DNA of 64,000 nt, from assembly GCF_958450345.1 (NCBI RefSeq), contig NC_088780.1:129842226-129906225 (forward strand), written 5' to 3'. Positions 36,610 through 48,839 of the stretch are shown piece after piece; position 1 is the first letter of the stretch, and every line of letters starts with the position of its first letter. Under the pieces are notes generated by a model. The model was not told the origin of the DNA. It saw only the letters and a program-made list of their open reading frames with translations, and made no database searches. Position numbers and translations under genes: made by a program. The stretch is from Calliphora vicina. Lineage: Eukaryota; Arthropoda; Insecta; Diptera; Calliphoridae.

Positions 36610-38909
36610 ATATATATGTTCCCGTTGATCCTATATGGAGCATAGGGCTCAATAAATTGCTTGAACATGTTCCTATCTTGTGCTAACGCTCTGACTTCGC
36701 TCCAACTCTTATACATTCCGGATATTTCTGCGTCAATTTGTCTTCTCCATGTATGAGCTGGACGTCCCCTTCTTCTGCTGCCTTGTGGATTCCACTCAAT
36801 TGCATTCCTTGTGATGTCATTCCATGGCCTTCTCAATGTATGTCCAATCCATCGCCATTTACGTCTTTTTATTTCTGAGGCTATGGGCTGTTGATTCGAT
36901 TGTTCCCAGAGCATAATATTGGATATTACCATGGTCCAAAATATTCGCAAGATCCTGCGAAGACACTGGTTCACAAACACCTGGATCTTTTGCATGTCTC
37001 GAGGGGCAGCGTTCCACGTCTCACAACCATAAAAAAGAGTGGATTTTACATGTGTGTTAAAAATGGTTAACTTTGTACGCTGGGAAATGGAAGACGAATT
37101 CCAAATAGGTCTTAAACGACCGAAAGTTTGTCGCGCTTTCTGTACACGGTGGTCAATGTCTTCACCCGACCCTCCGTTTCTTGAAATTATGCTCCCAAGG
37201 TAGCAAAAATGGCTGACATCTTCTATTTGAGTATTGCTAATTTCAAATAACTCTTGGGATGTCGCATTAACTCGGAGGGTTTTGGTTTTAGCAGTATTTA
37301 TCTTAAAACCAGCCGCATCTGTTTTTGTTGTTATGCTTCGCAGATTTGAAGCAAGGTCTGGGAAGCTGTGAGCCAAAAGGCAAATGTCATCTGCGTAGTC
37401 AAGATCATTAAGACGGCCTTGCAGTCCCCATGTAATTCCCTTGCCGTTTTGGAGAGCACTTCGTAGAATTGTATCTAGGACTATATTAAACAGAAGTGGT
37501 GATAATCACAGCCTTGCCGAGCACCGATTTAAACCTTCACAGTTCTACTAAGCACTTTACCGTGTCTAATTCGACAGCTAGCATTATGGTAAAGGCACTT
37601 AATAAGTGAGACAAGTTTGTACGGGATGTGTTTACACATTAGAGCGCTCCAAATCACACTGTGGTTTAGTTTGTCGAAGGCTTTCTCGAAATCTATAAAG
37701 CACATATAGAGTGCTGATCGCCATTCCACAGATTGCTCGACGATAACTCGGAGACTGTTTATATGGTCGATGGTGGATTTGTGGGGTCTGAATCCCGCCT
37801 GCTCTTGTCTTAAGGCTGGTGTTACCCTAATGGAGATCCTTTTGGCGATTATTTGAGCGATGAACTTGTTTACAATGCAGAGCAAAGTAATACCACGCCA
37901 GTTATTTGGGTTTGTAAGATCTCCCTTCTTTGGTATGTTTATGACTATGCCTTCTATCAATTCGTCAGGTAGACTTTCATTTTCCCAGAAGGTGCGGATA
38001 AGTGGGTAGATTATTTTGGCGCTCGTATAAGAGTCTGTCTTTAATAATTCGGCAGATATTCCATCTACACCAGGTGATTTATTAGATTTAAGGCTATTGA
38101 TCGAGTTTGTGATCTCATCTACGGTGGGACAGACAGAAGATATATTTGGATCATCTTCATGTGATTCACAGTCACAGCTGATCTGAGCATTATGCCCATT
38201 TGTGGATAATACTTCACTGTAGAAATCTGCCCAGACATTGACTTGTTCCTCGGAAGATGTTGCAAGTTCCCCGTTCCGTTTTCTTAAAGGCCGTTGTGCC
38301 GCCACATGTTCATTGGTAAGTTTTCTCAAACACCTGTACATATCACTGGTACGATGCGTTTCCGCTGCTGCCTGTGCCTCCTTGCCTATGTCATCGATCC
38401 ATTTGCGTTTGTCACTGCGTGCGCTTCGTTTGACCATTTTGTCGAGTTCGTTGTGCTGTGCCTGCAGACTGAGTTTGGCACCACGAGTTTTCGCTCTGAT
38501 AATATCAGCTTTTATCAATTTGCGTTGTTCGATGATACGCCAAGTCTCAACTGATATCCATTCTTTCCGTATGTTTTCCTTATATCCAAGAATATCCTTG
38601 GCGGGGTTTATAAAAACGGACTTAATCGCTTCCCACCCGCTTAGGCCGCTCTCCTGTGCAGCAATAAAAGTACGGCTTAATTCATCGGAATATGCTTTGG
38701 TTATAACTGGGTCTTTTAGTCTTTGAACGTTGACAGGCCTCGTATTGCTGTTGGTGTTGCTGATGTCTCGTATTGCCGCAAGTTTTATACGTATTTCTGC
38801 AACGAGTAGGTGGTGATCTGTTGCCATATCTGCTCCTCTGCGATTTCGCACATCCAAGAGGGACCCTCGCCATTTGCTGCTTATTGCCACGTGGTCAATT
38901 TGATTCTCC
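36610..38909 (-). mobile_element. 5'-truncated RTE-like non-LTR retrotransposon
   Basis: A 2.3-kb minus-strand element bounded by an 11-bp direct repeat, atatgtatatt (36599-36609 and 38910-38920), consistent with target-primed insertion. The 5' end is cut inside the endonuclease domain, as is common for non-LTR copies. The 3' end finishes in a short TA-rich tail (atatatata), as in RTE-clade elements, rather than poly-A. It lies within or beside an R2 repeat. It is the most GC-rich and most conserved coding remnant in the window, so it is younger than most neighbours. RTE assignment is by protein pattern and tail, not by a phylogeny. Confidence 0.85.
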
Positions 38910-38911
38910 AT
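36630..38911 (-). pseudogene. Endonuclease-reverse transcriptase relic (RTE-like)
   Basis: Starting at 38911 it encodes the end of an APE-type endonuclease (NQIDHVAISSKWRGSLLDVR, then TDHHLLVAEI). A linker follows, then reverse transcriptase: NNWRGITLL, QAGFRPHKSTIDHI, FIDFEKAFDKLNHSVIW with the first catalytic Asp, and GARQGC. A TAA stop (VKV*IGARQGC) near 37529 and a frameshift just after RQGC break the gene. The next frame, open upstream of any ATG, carries LSPLLFNIVLD and the active-site YADD (37386-37397), then GFKINTAKTKTLRV and HFCYLGSIIS. The C-terminal tail is RRKWRWIGHTLRR with GSRRRGRPAHTWRR. The ATG at 38909-38911 spans the insertion junction, so it is not a real start. The open frame running to 36480 is read-through into flanking DNA. 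Confidence 0.9.
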
Positions 38912-38920
38912 ATGTATATT

Positions 38921-39917
38921 GCTCTCTGGTTTTTAAAAAAATTTCAAACAATAATTCCAATCAGTACCTCTGTAGGGGTGTTATAAAATTTCCTACAGCC
39001 TGTTATTTTTTATTGTTTCCATGAGTTTATATACTATGAAATTTCCTCGCGCATAAAAGAAAAAATGTTCAAAAATGTATGGAACAAATTAAAAAAATCG
39101 ACAGAACCTATTAAACAAATTGCACTTGACAGTTATGATTTTATTGAAATGTTTCCTATAATACCCTTAAATATAATATAAGTATGTAGTGGGGTATCCT
39201 TTCCAACCCACAGATATTTTGATTTTTATTTGTAGGTACGTATATAGTTGTCGCATTGCTATCAGGAAATTGCAGTTAGTTTTTCCTATTAAGCTTGTTT
39301 TGTATTTGTGTAACTATTTATATGTATAATTTAACTAGCAGTTTCGAATTTTTGTTGAAAGCTCTTTTGTGTTGTGAAAAATTTGTGTATGTGTTTGTGG
39401 TTATGGAAGTGTGCGTGTATCTGAATTTTGCACAGTGGGGATAAATGGGGAAATAAATATGTGTCTACTGAACTACTGATCTGATTGCAAAATAAAATAT
39501 GAACGTATTGTACAGAAGGATGTGAACTTTCACAAAATAAAATTTGTGATAACCCTATAAAAATCGGTGTCAAAATCTACCATCTCTGGTTTGAAAAACT
39601 TTGTGGAACTCGTAACTTGTACGAATATGCATAGATTTGAATTTTACTTTGTTATAAAGCAAATTTGAATTTTGTTTAAATTTGAATTAATTCACTATTT
39701 TCATTATTTAAAAATGATTTATTATTAGAAATTTTTGAATATAGTTCTTATCAAATGTGTAAAATTATTACAAATTTTTTAAGCTATATTTTTTGGAAAA
39801 TCAAGAACACATCGTAAATAACTCAAGAACTTTTGTGGTCGACCCGTTTGTTTGCTTTAGTTTTGTCACTATGTTGTCTATAGTTTGTGAGTGTGGACGT
39901 ACAAATAATTGGTCGAT
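38921..39917. other. No gene seen
   Basis: AT-rich spacer after the retrotransposon. No recognised exon or repeat. Confidence 0.5.
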
Positions 39918-40126
39918 TCACAAGGTCTCCTATCATGTCATATTGTCATAATGTCCTATTATTTCACAATGGTTTGAAAATGTTGTTATTGCCTTTAAAG
40001 CAAAAAATGTCCTAAAATGATATTACTTTATATGTTTATTGTGTTATCATAGCCTAAGAGTCGGTTAAGCCGAGCCATAAAATCGTGAAATAATAGAACA
40101 TTGTGAAAATATGAGAGACCTTGTGA
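39918..40126. mobile_element. 209-bp MITE
   Basis: Inverted ends tcacaaggtctc (39918) and its complement (ending 40126). Similarity continues inward through gtcctattatttcacaatgg / aaatcgtgaaataatagaac. No coding capacity and no clear target duplication. Confidence 0.65.
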
Positions 40127-40309
40127 TATTGTATGTTTAAAATTTAAAAGTTCTAAAAAAATATAATGACAGTGAAACAAACGATGACATACATAGTTTT
40201 GAAAATTTTGCTAATGTTCTTTTAAATTTCGTACCATAAAACAAATTAAAATTTTTTTTAATTTTTTTATTTCACTTTAGCAAAAACATTTTATTTTATC
40301 TCCCATATA

Positions 40310-41200
40310 AGGCAAACTTATGAATAAATATGGACCGATCGCCATGAAATTATTTTAATTTTTTTTGTTGATACCAACATTTTTAAGAGATTTGTACTCG
40401 TTAAAACGACTTTCGTATGCGAGCTATGACTAATTATGACCCGATCATCATAAAATTAGGCGACATGACTTCGGAATATACAGAATTTATTAGGAGTGAA
40501 ATTGGTGTAGATCCCTATATAAATTAAACATTTATGACAACTAAAGTCCTATATTGGGAGGACATTTGAATGGGGTATAGGTGAAATAATGGACAGATTT
40601 CAGCTAGTTTCAATCGGCTTCATTCTTGGGCTGAAACAAGTGTAGGTACCAAATTTGATCGAAATATCTTTAAAGTTACAACCAGTAATTTGTGCACTAA
40701 GTTTATATGGACTGTCAGACGGTCGGACGGACGGACTTCATTTAATCGGCTAAGAAAATGATTCTTAGTCGATCGGTATACTTGGATTAATATTTTTCGG
40801 TAGAAACATCAGTGTTGGGTATATTAATTTATTATTTTAATTTTTGATATTTTGTTAATGTGTTCAAAAAAAAAAAACATGTAAGAAAATACCCTGCACT
40901 AAGTAAATGAGCAAAATCATTTTTCTTTTAAAATTTCAATAATTTATATTTGTGAGTGATTTTCGGAAGTGGGTCTTATACTGGAGCTATGACCAAATTT
41001 GGGCCGATCGCCATAAAATTAGATCGTGTGATTTATGTCTATATGAAAGTTACTTAAGTTGAATTTTGTGTGTATACCAAAATTTTTAAGAGATTTAAGC
41101 AGTTTCGGAAGCGGGTCTATATGGGAGCTATGAATGATTATCGACCGATCGTAACAAAATTAGGTGACAGTCGGTTGTTGAATTTTATTTGTATACTAGA
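40310..41200 (-). repeat. Two R1 repeat fragments, reverse orientation
   Basis: 40310-40850 holds the complement of the R1 5' and middle blocks, including gacggtcggacggacggact and cttagtcgatcggtatactt. 40870-41200 begins with the complement of the R1 3' end (acatgtaagaaaataccctg) and continues through ggccgatcgccataaaatta. Because the 3' end lies inside the pair, these are two separate partial copies side by side. The hairpin block is missing from the second. Confidence 0.75.
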
Positions 41201-41809
41201 GATTAAAGCACGTTAATGAAATTTTCGAGAATGTTTCTTATATGAGATATTGCTGATTGGTGTACTTTAAGACTGTTGTGTACAAAAAAAATATTTTTTT
41301 TTTGTAAAAAGGTGCGTTTGTATGAATTAATTTCTGATTATTTATCAATATAAAATTATAATATATTTAAATTACAGCTTCTCTGAATCAATCGTCATTT
41401 AAGTTAATATTGAACCCACTGTACAAAATATTTTTTGTTTTGCTAATTTTTGTTCTATTCCTATTTCGAACTTTATTATATTTTTTCCATTCGCGTATTT
41501 TTGTTAACGATTTATGTGCAAACTTTAATGTCATATTGGTATGCTTCATTTTGATAGAAGGGTATAACAAATTCATTAATTTATTTGTAACAATTATTTT
41601 TAGTCAACAAATATAAACAACGTGCTTTCTTTCCTGTTTTAAATATGCACATTTCACTGGTAGCTTAGGTCAGATCATCGGTAAACCTTTTCCCAAAAGG
41701 ATTTTGGGTTGACACCAAATTACTGACAACAACGATAGTCAGAAATCCTTAAGTTTGATTATCTTAAGTGAGAAATATCACGGGTTAAGTTCACAAAAAT
41801 ATATAAATA
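41201..41809. other. No gene seen
   Basis: AT-rich spacer; overlapping short frames on both strands at 41388-41616 show no family resemblance. Confidence 0.5.
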
Positions 41810-42225
41810 TATACACAGAAAAAACTATTTGAAACGGTTTATTCAATACAAATATATATCACATATTGAACTGGTTTCAATTATTTTATAATTGAATCAA
41901 GTATCCATGTGCTCAAAAACAAAATTTTCTGATATTTTCTATTGAATTTTGAGTTTTGAATTTGATAATTTTGACAATTGAAAACACAATTTTCGTTATT
42001 GGTTGAATTTCAAATACAAAAATTATTGAATAGATAATTTTCGTAATTGAAAATACATTTTTGTTATTTTTTGTGTTTTCAATTACGAAAATTATCTATT
42101 CAATAATTTTTTAAACTCAAAATTCAATAGAAAATATCAGAAAATTTTGTTTTTGAGCACATGAATACTTGATTTAATTATGAAATAATTGAAACCAGTT
42201 AAATATGGGATAAATGTTTGAATCC
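41810..42225. mobile_element. ~415-bp palindromic MITE
   Basis: 41869-41956 and 42113-42200 are near-perfect inverted copies (aactggtttcaattatttta, tgctcaaaaacaaaattttc). Weaker similarity extends the arms outward. The inner region has a second, off-centre palindrome (attgaatagataattttcgt, 42025, mirrored to about 42108). The left end reads acacagaaaaaact, resembling the ends of other elements here. Non-coding. Confidence 0.7.
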
Positions 42226-42552
42226 TTTATGTATATTTATTGAAATTTGTATCATTTTATGAATCGTTTAAAATTCATTTCAAATCACACATATCAGCTA
42301 GAAGTGCATATTATTTGTGGCCTAAATCGAAATTTTATTTCTATTTCATATTTGCTGCACTTTTATGTCATTTGGGGTCTCTATATTTCAGTCCTCCAAA
42401 TTGTGCTGGTGTCTTTATTTTCTCTTTTTCCTCTTTTACTACTTGTTTTGTTTTGTTTTATTTTTCTTTTTATATTTTTTTTCTGAAATACACAAGTAGT
42501 ATATGTTTCGTTAATTTTGTATTGCGAATTTTTGTCTACTCTCCATTCACAG

Positions 42553-42635
42553 GAGGCAATGGGGTACAAGTTGAAGTATTTCCCAAAAGGAACCACCGTC
42601 ATCATCATCATCAGCAGTCTACTAGTAGTTACTGA
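42553..42635 (+). CDS. Candidate terminal exon of an unidentified host gene
   Basis: A pyrimidine-rich tract ending tctactctccattcacag precedes sequence with clearly higher GC and complexity than its surroundings. In frame it reads GGNGVQVEVFPKRN, then RHHHHQQSTSSY and a TGA. A downstream stretch could be a 3' untranslated region. His/Gln runs are common in fly proteins. I do not recognise the protein, and the open frame upstream of the AG is low-complexity and likely intronic. A single short exon is weak evidence. Confidence 0.3.
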
Positions 42636-42639
42636 ACTG

Positions 42640-43600
42640 ACTGTTCTTATACAATTATTATGATGATGTGGCATAGTGCTACTGCTGTTATTGCTCTATG
42701 GCGTTTGGTGGCATCATTAAAAGTTTATAATGCAGCTGTTGTTAAATTATGGTATTGTATTGAAAACTTTTCGAAAAAAGAATTTGTTTGAGAAAAAAGT
42801 GGCCAACAAAAAAAATATAAAAATTTGTGTACTTGAGTGTAACTTATTATTCTCCTTTTTTTTGTACTCTACTGAAAAGTGAACTTCAAATAAAGTAATT
42901 TAATAATAAAGAATTCATGAATAACAAAAGAATCAATAGCAAATTTTCCTATTGTGTTTTTATTTCTCCTTAATGGGTTCTAAGTAGACTAAGAAGATGT
43001 ACTTGTGCAGAATAAGCCTATAATTATGATTTAATATTGTTTGATTATTCTAAAGAAGAAAAAGTTTCAAAGAGATGAGAAAAGTTAAAATTCTTAGGAA
43101 GTAGAAATGAATGAACTAACTGTAAAACTTTTCACCACATTTGTATTTCAGAAATAGTGACGACATTTGTAAATTAGCTTTACTAATAATTTTAATTTGT
43201 TTAATGATTTGTAAAAAGGGGGTTTGCTGTTGTCAAGAAGTCAAAAAATACCCTGCAGGAATCTTGTTGCGGACATAACTCTTGTAAATATGACAACAAT
43301 AAATATAAAACTTTCACAAATCTACTTTTGGGTCGGGTATGATATTAAAAACAGTTTTCTTTTGATATGAAACTTATTTGTGTTGAATCATATTTGAATA
43401 CCAATGGCAGCTATGACTTAAATAAATAAATTTGAATTAATGCTTTGAAATTAGTATTATAATATTCAAAATGGAACTTTTTCTTTTACTTTAGTTCAGT
43501 GATCAGTTACAGAGTGTCCCTCTGATATACAGTATTAGAACTATAACCGGTTTCACAACCAAGAAGGGAGGGCATAATGCGTTTGTGCTAAAAAATATTA
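42640..43600. other. No gene seen
   Basis: Non-repetitive AT-rich DNA. If the exon at 42553 is real, the first part may be its untranslated tail. Confidence 0.4.
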
Positions 43601-43609
43601 GTCCAATAC

Positions 43610-46030
43610 ATACATTAAAGTCTTGTTCGATTAAATCGAATAATTCAAATAAGAGATTTTAACTTAATTAATATTTTTTTTCTTAATATTTTATTGTTAA
43701 AGAATAACAAAAAAAAAAAAAAAAATAACGTTAAAGTTAACAAGTCAAGTATTGCTAATGTTAGAAAACATTCGAAAACATTAAATTTTCATCAGAAATA
43801 TTCTGATCAGATTCCCTGCAGAACAATCTACAAAAAAATTGACTAGCAAACGCTGTAGTTTTCGTTTTGGAGCTAGTTGGATATGATCCTGAATTCCAAT
43901 ACAATATAAACGTATTAAGAACTTATTATGTCGCTCATTAATTCGGGTTTTAAAATGATTAGCTAATTCTTTAGTAAACGAATTATTTACTTTTTCTAAA
44001 TTATTTATAACAAATTGTACCCTCAAGCTCTATCAGCGTTACCGAATTTTTGCTTAATCCAAAGTTTGATATCATTGTCAGTGAACGTGGCTAATTTGAA
44101 GTCAGACATTGCATGTTTGACGCATTTATAAATACTAGGGTATTCAATCGATTAACCGATTAATTTTGGACGGTTAACTGTTCGAATAATTTAAAATTAC
44201 CGATTTTCAAATAAAAAATAAACCGATTAATTTGTTTCGATTAACCGATTAACCGAAATTCCTTTTTTTCACGTCGTTTTTTCTTAAATCTCTTTTGAAG
44301 TTGTTTTTACTCCACCCCTCTTATCCACAAAATCAAAATATCAAAAGAGAATTAAGAACGTCTTAAAAGTCATGGTGTAGATCGGCACTTTAACATGTTT
44401 GTTTGCATTTATTTTTCCAATTCAATTCAATTACAAATTTCAAATTAAAATTATATATTTTTTCGAACATCCAAGAAAAATGTTTAGTAAGAATAACAAC
44501 TGACATATTTAATTTACATGGATTTAAAACTTTGTTTGCATTTACATGTACAGAATTTAACTAAACTAAACGAAACTATCAAAAGTATTCACTATCTAAA
44601 ACAATCCAAAAAGAAAGAACTAAAAAAAATTGAGATAGTGAATATTCTTCATCATGCTTTCGATTTCTCCAACATCTACAATCAGCGAATGAGTTTTTTC
44701 CAAGTCAAGTTTTATTAAATCTAAAGAAAAAAATTATTTAAAAGGAAAAAAAATCAATTATATTCTTTTTATAAAAGATTATTTCGGAAGATCTCACTAA
44801 AATCTTAAAAAAATTCAAATGTGTATACAAAAAGGATCTCAAATACCATATTTGCTATTATTTTTTGGTTGACTTGTTATGTTTTTTTTGTCTTTTATGT
44901 TTTTGTACACAAAATTCGTGGTTGTATTTTCAATTTAAAATTAAAATAGATATTATTCGGTTAATCGAATAATTTTAAATTAACCGATTATTAACCGAAT
45001 AAATCTAAACCCCGATTAATTATTTGCTCGGTTAACCGATTAAACCAGAAACCCTAATAAATACTCAAAAAGTTTATTACCATGTTAGACAAAGTTGTCC
45101 AACGATGTTTAAAATCATGTATAAGATGAACTCTATGTAAATCTAATGAGTTTATCATTAGATTTATTAAATATTTTGCAACACTTAAGTACGCGTTTAA
45201 TAACATAACTTATATATATGTATATTAAGATAAATGAAATCCTCAATATCATTTTAATCTAAGTTAATATTTTGATTATTAATTGCGATTCTGCTAATAT
45301 TTCGCCAGCATATGTTTATGGTTTGACGCTAAAATTTCTGTTTCGAAATCAATTCTAAAATCATTCAGCCTTTTTTTGTACTACATAACAAATATTTTAT
45401 GCCGTACCTTTTATTTTCATTGGTTCAAGTCCTAAATTAAACATTTTGAAAAACTTGTTTTTAGAATTGTAACTTCTTGCAGTAATATTTATATATTTAT
45501 AACCACTCATCTACAGTGAAAGACTCCGAAAGACTCCCTTTATCTTTAGTTATTTGTCGAAATTTGGAAACAATACAATTTTTGTAAGTCATTATTACTT
45601 ATTTATATTTCGATTTATGAAAAATTTTAATCAATTTAATAAGTACCGAGAATAAAAAATGTAACTCTATGTTATGTGATTTTCAACAGCACTGATTTTA
45701 CTCAAAAGGGTATCCAATTATCCACAACTGCTGTTTATATATTATTATTGATCATAGGCAATTATTGTATGAAATTTTGTACAAATATTTTTTTACATAA
45801 GGATAATTATAAAATTTTTAGTAAAAACGGTGGTAAAATAGTGCGAGCTAAAAAACTGCAACAAAAAAATAGCAGATGGGGAGAATTGGATTTCGTTATA
45901 AGAAAAATCATACCAATTGAAGATCACATAGCATTGTTTTTTTTATGGTAGGTACTATATGTACATTTACTTGTTTTATTCGATTATTCTCCATAAAATT
46001 TTTCGAATTATTCGTTATTCGAAAATGGTT
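43610..46030 (-). mobile_element. hAT relic H1, with nested insertions
   Basis: A paralogue of the relic at 55960-57125. Shared blocks are cgaataattcaaataagaga, ttttcatcagaaatattctg, gattccctgcagaacaatct, acaaattgtaccctcaagct, agactccctttatctttagt, tatttgtcgaaattt and ttcgaattattcgttattcg. The minus-strand peptide has ANHFKTRINERHNKFLIRLY. Compared with H2 it is interrupted by a 921-bp hAT element at 44136-45056 and by extra DNA at about 45650-45960. Fragmentary coding sequence only. Confidence 0.7.
44136..45056. mobile_element. hAT-type element nested in H1, 921 bp
   Basis: Exact 8-bp duplication ataaatac (44128-44135, 45057-45064). Termini tagggtattca and the complement of cagaaaccctа-type end sequence (tagggtttctg). 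Subterminal DNA is rich in gattaaccgattaa words on both arms. A plus-strand frame at 44518-44718 reads LHLHVQNLTKLNETIKSI then LKQSKKKELKK, which faintly resembles the hAT region that normally has a CHxLNL motif. If so, this is an internally deleted derivative. Confidence 0.85.
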
Positions 46031-46035
46031 ATTTC

Positions 46036-46927
46036 ACAGAAAAAAATTAAGTAATTAACTTTTTTTTGGAAATATGATTTAAATGTTAAATAATTTTTTA
46101 ATTCAATATGTTATTCTAATACTCATATCAACAATTTCTTTTAGATATTTATTAACAATTTAAGTTCTTGAAGTTCAATAGGAATATTATATTGAAAGTA
46201 ACAAAAATAAATGTGTCAAGAAAATAAAAATTAAAGAAAAATATATAAATTTTTTTTTTTCATAAGAAATATGTTTTCTTTTATAATTTATAAAGGAATT
46301 GGAGTATTCCAGATGGTAAATAGAATCTGTATCTATAATATAGCAATAGGCAAAAAATGGACATCGATTTTATATAAAAAACTATTTTTCAACAGGATTT
46401 CAGTGGACTCTTTCATCATCAAATGCATCGAGTGTAGAAGGAACTCGTTTAAGAACAATAATGGAGTAATCTGTATAACCATTCGTGAAAGGGGATGTTG
46501 GTCATATAACTGGTTAAAAAGGTGAGAAAATGGTAAAATATGCGTGCTAAAATATGTATGTAATTGTTATAATAAATTGTAAATTTGCTTATAATAATAA
46601 AAAAAAACAATTAAAACCATTAATTTGAATTTTTAATTAATAGAAGAAAAAGCTATTGCAGATATATATAATTAACTAGTAACAATATAATTATTCAATG
46701 TTTCAATTCTATTGTTAAAATTTTACTGTTGACTATTAACAAATTTATTGTTTAATTTCACAAAATCGTTGTTAAAATATATTGTTGGGAGTTAACAATT
46801 TTAAGTAACAAAAATATTTTTTGTATCTACAAAATCAGTTGTTGGTGCCCTTTCAATTAAAAAAATAATTGTATTGACGAATATGGTAATTAATATGACA
46901 ATTGCTTTGTCGTAATGTTTTTCTGTG
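46036..46927. mobile_element. Possible TIR element with CACAGAAAAA ends
   Basis: Inverted 10-bp ends cacagaaaaa and tttttctgtg, bordered by T runs. The interior holds repeated attgttaa and taacaat words in both orientations. The left end sits just after the H1 sequence cgaaaatggt. Short ends and low complexity make this tentative. The 255-bp frame at 46271-46525 is unrecognised. Confidence 0.45.
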
Positions 46928-48196
46928 TTTTAAATAAATCTTTTAGTTATTTTTAATCAGTTAATTTTCGTTATTGCAACCGTTTCCCAATCAATCTCTT
47001 TTCTGTGTGTAGTTAATCGATATTTGTTTAAGTAATTTTAAATTGAAAAAATACTACCATATTAAAAGAAAATTTCCAATATTTTACTTCAAAAAAATTT
47101 AGGAATTAGTTATATGTATATTAAACATTTTTTATGAATTTAAATTGCATTACACACAATTTAATACACGTTGCAGTCAATCATAAAATCAAGCAAATGA
47201 ATTCAAATTCATTTTATGGATTCTAATCACATTAAACAAATTAAAACACTTTTGTGTGCACAATCATTTCCAAATGACTTAAGGAAATTTGTTTACGAAT
47301 CTGCAAAGAGAGAGAGAGAATAAAACAAAATCTATGAAATTAAATTAAATCATCATTCGTCTATGATATAATCCTTCAACAATAAGTGCTCTATACAACA
47401 TATATTTTTGAAAACTTCTACTTTAACTCATTTTTTTTATTCTTCAAACACACAGTCAATAATCCATACAAATACTTTGATAATTGCTAGCAATGATGAG
47501 CTTATTCAATTAAATGACATCAAATAATATCAAAAAAAAAAATAAAAAAAGAATTCCACTTAGTTTTTCTATATGACTGGAATACGAAAATAAAGTAGTG
47601 TAAAGCTTACAACTAAAAAGAAATCGCATTTATCATGTCATTACAGTCAAATCATGATATTGCACATGCAATATCCTTTTGCACTAACAACGACTTTGGC
47701 AAAAGGATTCAATGAATATTCTCCATACATACACAGACACAAAAACTAAAGTCATTCGTTAAAAAGAAATTGCTTTTCTTCCAACATTTTACGTTTTTTT
47801 TTTTTTCATGTAATAGGAAAAATTATAAATCCTTCAATGTTAAAGTGAAAAGTAAAAAGCGAAAGAAATAAAGTTTGCAACTTCACAAGCCATAAACTCC
47901 TCCTACATGATGATCAGCATTGAAGGCAGCACACGAAAAAAGCAAAACGAAGAAATATTTTTTCGTTTTGTAGTGTCTACTTAGGAAAACCTCATCTAAA
48001 CCAATTGTGGGTTTCATTGACTCTTGGATTGAGTAGAGAACAGAAAATCATACAAAATTTACACCAACAATTTTTTTCGAAAACGAAGAATTTGTGTGAG
48101 TATGTTTGTACGTGTAGTCATAAATATGGCATGAAATGTGTAATGACAAAAAAAAACTACAAAGATTATCTTCGAATGGAAGCAATGAGTAAGAGA
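46928..48196. other. No gene seen
   Basis: AT-rich spacer with a short GA run at about 47306-47320. No exon recognised. Confidence 0.5.
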
Positions 48197-48654
48197 TTTG
48201 TAGATATTTGAAGTCAATTAAATGATAAATGTACAATTGGTGTCGTCATAAAATATGTATTAAAGGAGAACAATTTTAAAAAATAAATTAAGCAATCATC
48301 ATACATATGTATGTACACATAGTTACTAAAGTATACGTACGATCGACTGTTTGAGCCTTTTTTAAAAATCGATATATTTAAAAATATAAGGCCTGACTCA
48401 TCATTCATTCACTCACTCATGACTGATGAGTCAGTGAATGAGTGAATGAATGAGTCTGGCCTTGTATTTTTAAATATATAGATTTTTAAAACATGCCGAA
48501 AAAGTAAATCGTACGTATACTTTAGTAACTATGTGTACATACATATGTATGATGATTGCTTAATTTATTTTTTAAAATTGTTCTCCTTTAATACATATTT
48601 TATGACGACACCAATTGTACATTTATCATTTAATTGACTTCAAATATCTACAAA
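48197..48654. repeat. 458-bp near-perfect palindrome
   Basis: The two halves are inverted copies centred at about 48425 with almost no spacer. The outer ~155 bases of each arm appear identical (tttgtagatatttgaagtca ... agtatacgtacgat). The inner ~70 bases match at roughly 75-80 percent. The centre has TGACTCA (48394-48400) and TGAGTCA (48427-48433). A transcript from either strand would fold into a long hairpin. No target duplication found, so it may be a MITE, an inverted duplication or an assembly foldback. Confidence 0.9.
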
Positions 48655-48839
48655 AAAATAACGAAATAAGTTATAGTTTTATTACATAAAAATGCGGGAT
48701 GCGTATCTGTTGAATGCGGTTTTTGTTTTTAATAACTTATATGTAATTTTAAAGGGCACATATCTGTTATTTGATCTCACTAAGTTAATGAATATTATAG
48801 TGTAAAAAAACATTTTTTTGGCGAATTTTGTACCAATAA

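Noticed and set aside
38238..38726. 162-residue frame on the plus strand
   Set aside because: It lies antisense to the reverse transcriptase relic and exists only because of that gene's composition.
42240..42550. Long hydrophobic reading frame leading into the 42553 exon
   Set aside because: Low-complexity T-rich sequence gives Phe/Leu/Tyr-rich peptides in several frames; a splice acceptor sits at its end, so it is more likely intron.
44136..45056. Retroviral or LTR element ends
   Set aside because: No LTR pair, primer-binding site or polypurine tract; 8-bp duplication and short inverted ends fit hAT instead.
48214..48408. 64-residue minus-strand frame
   Set aside because: Lies in one arm of the 458-bp palindrome and has its inverted counterpart in the other arm.
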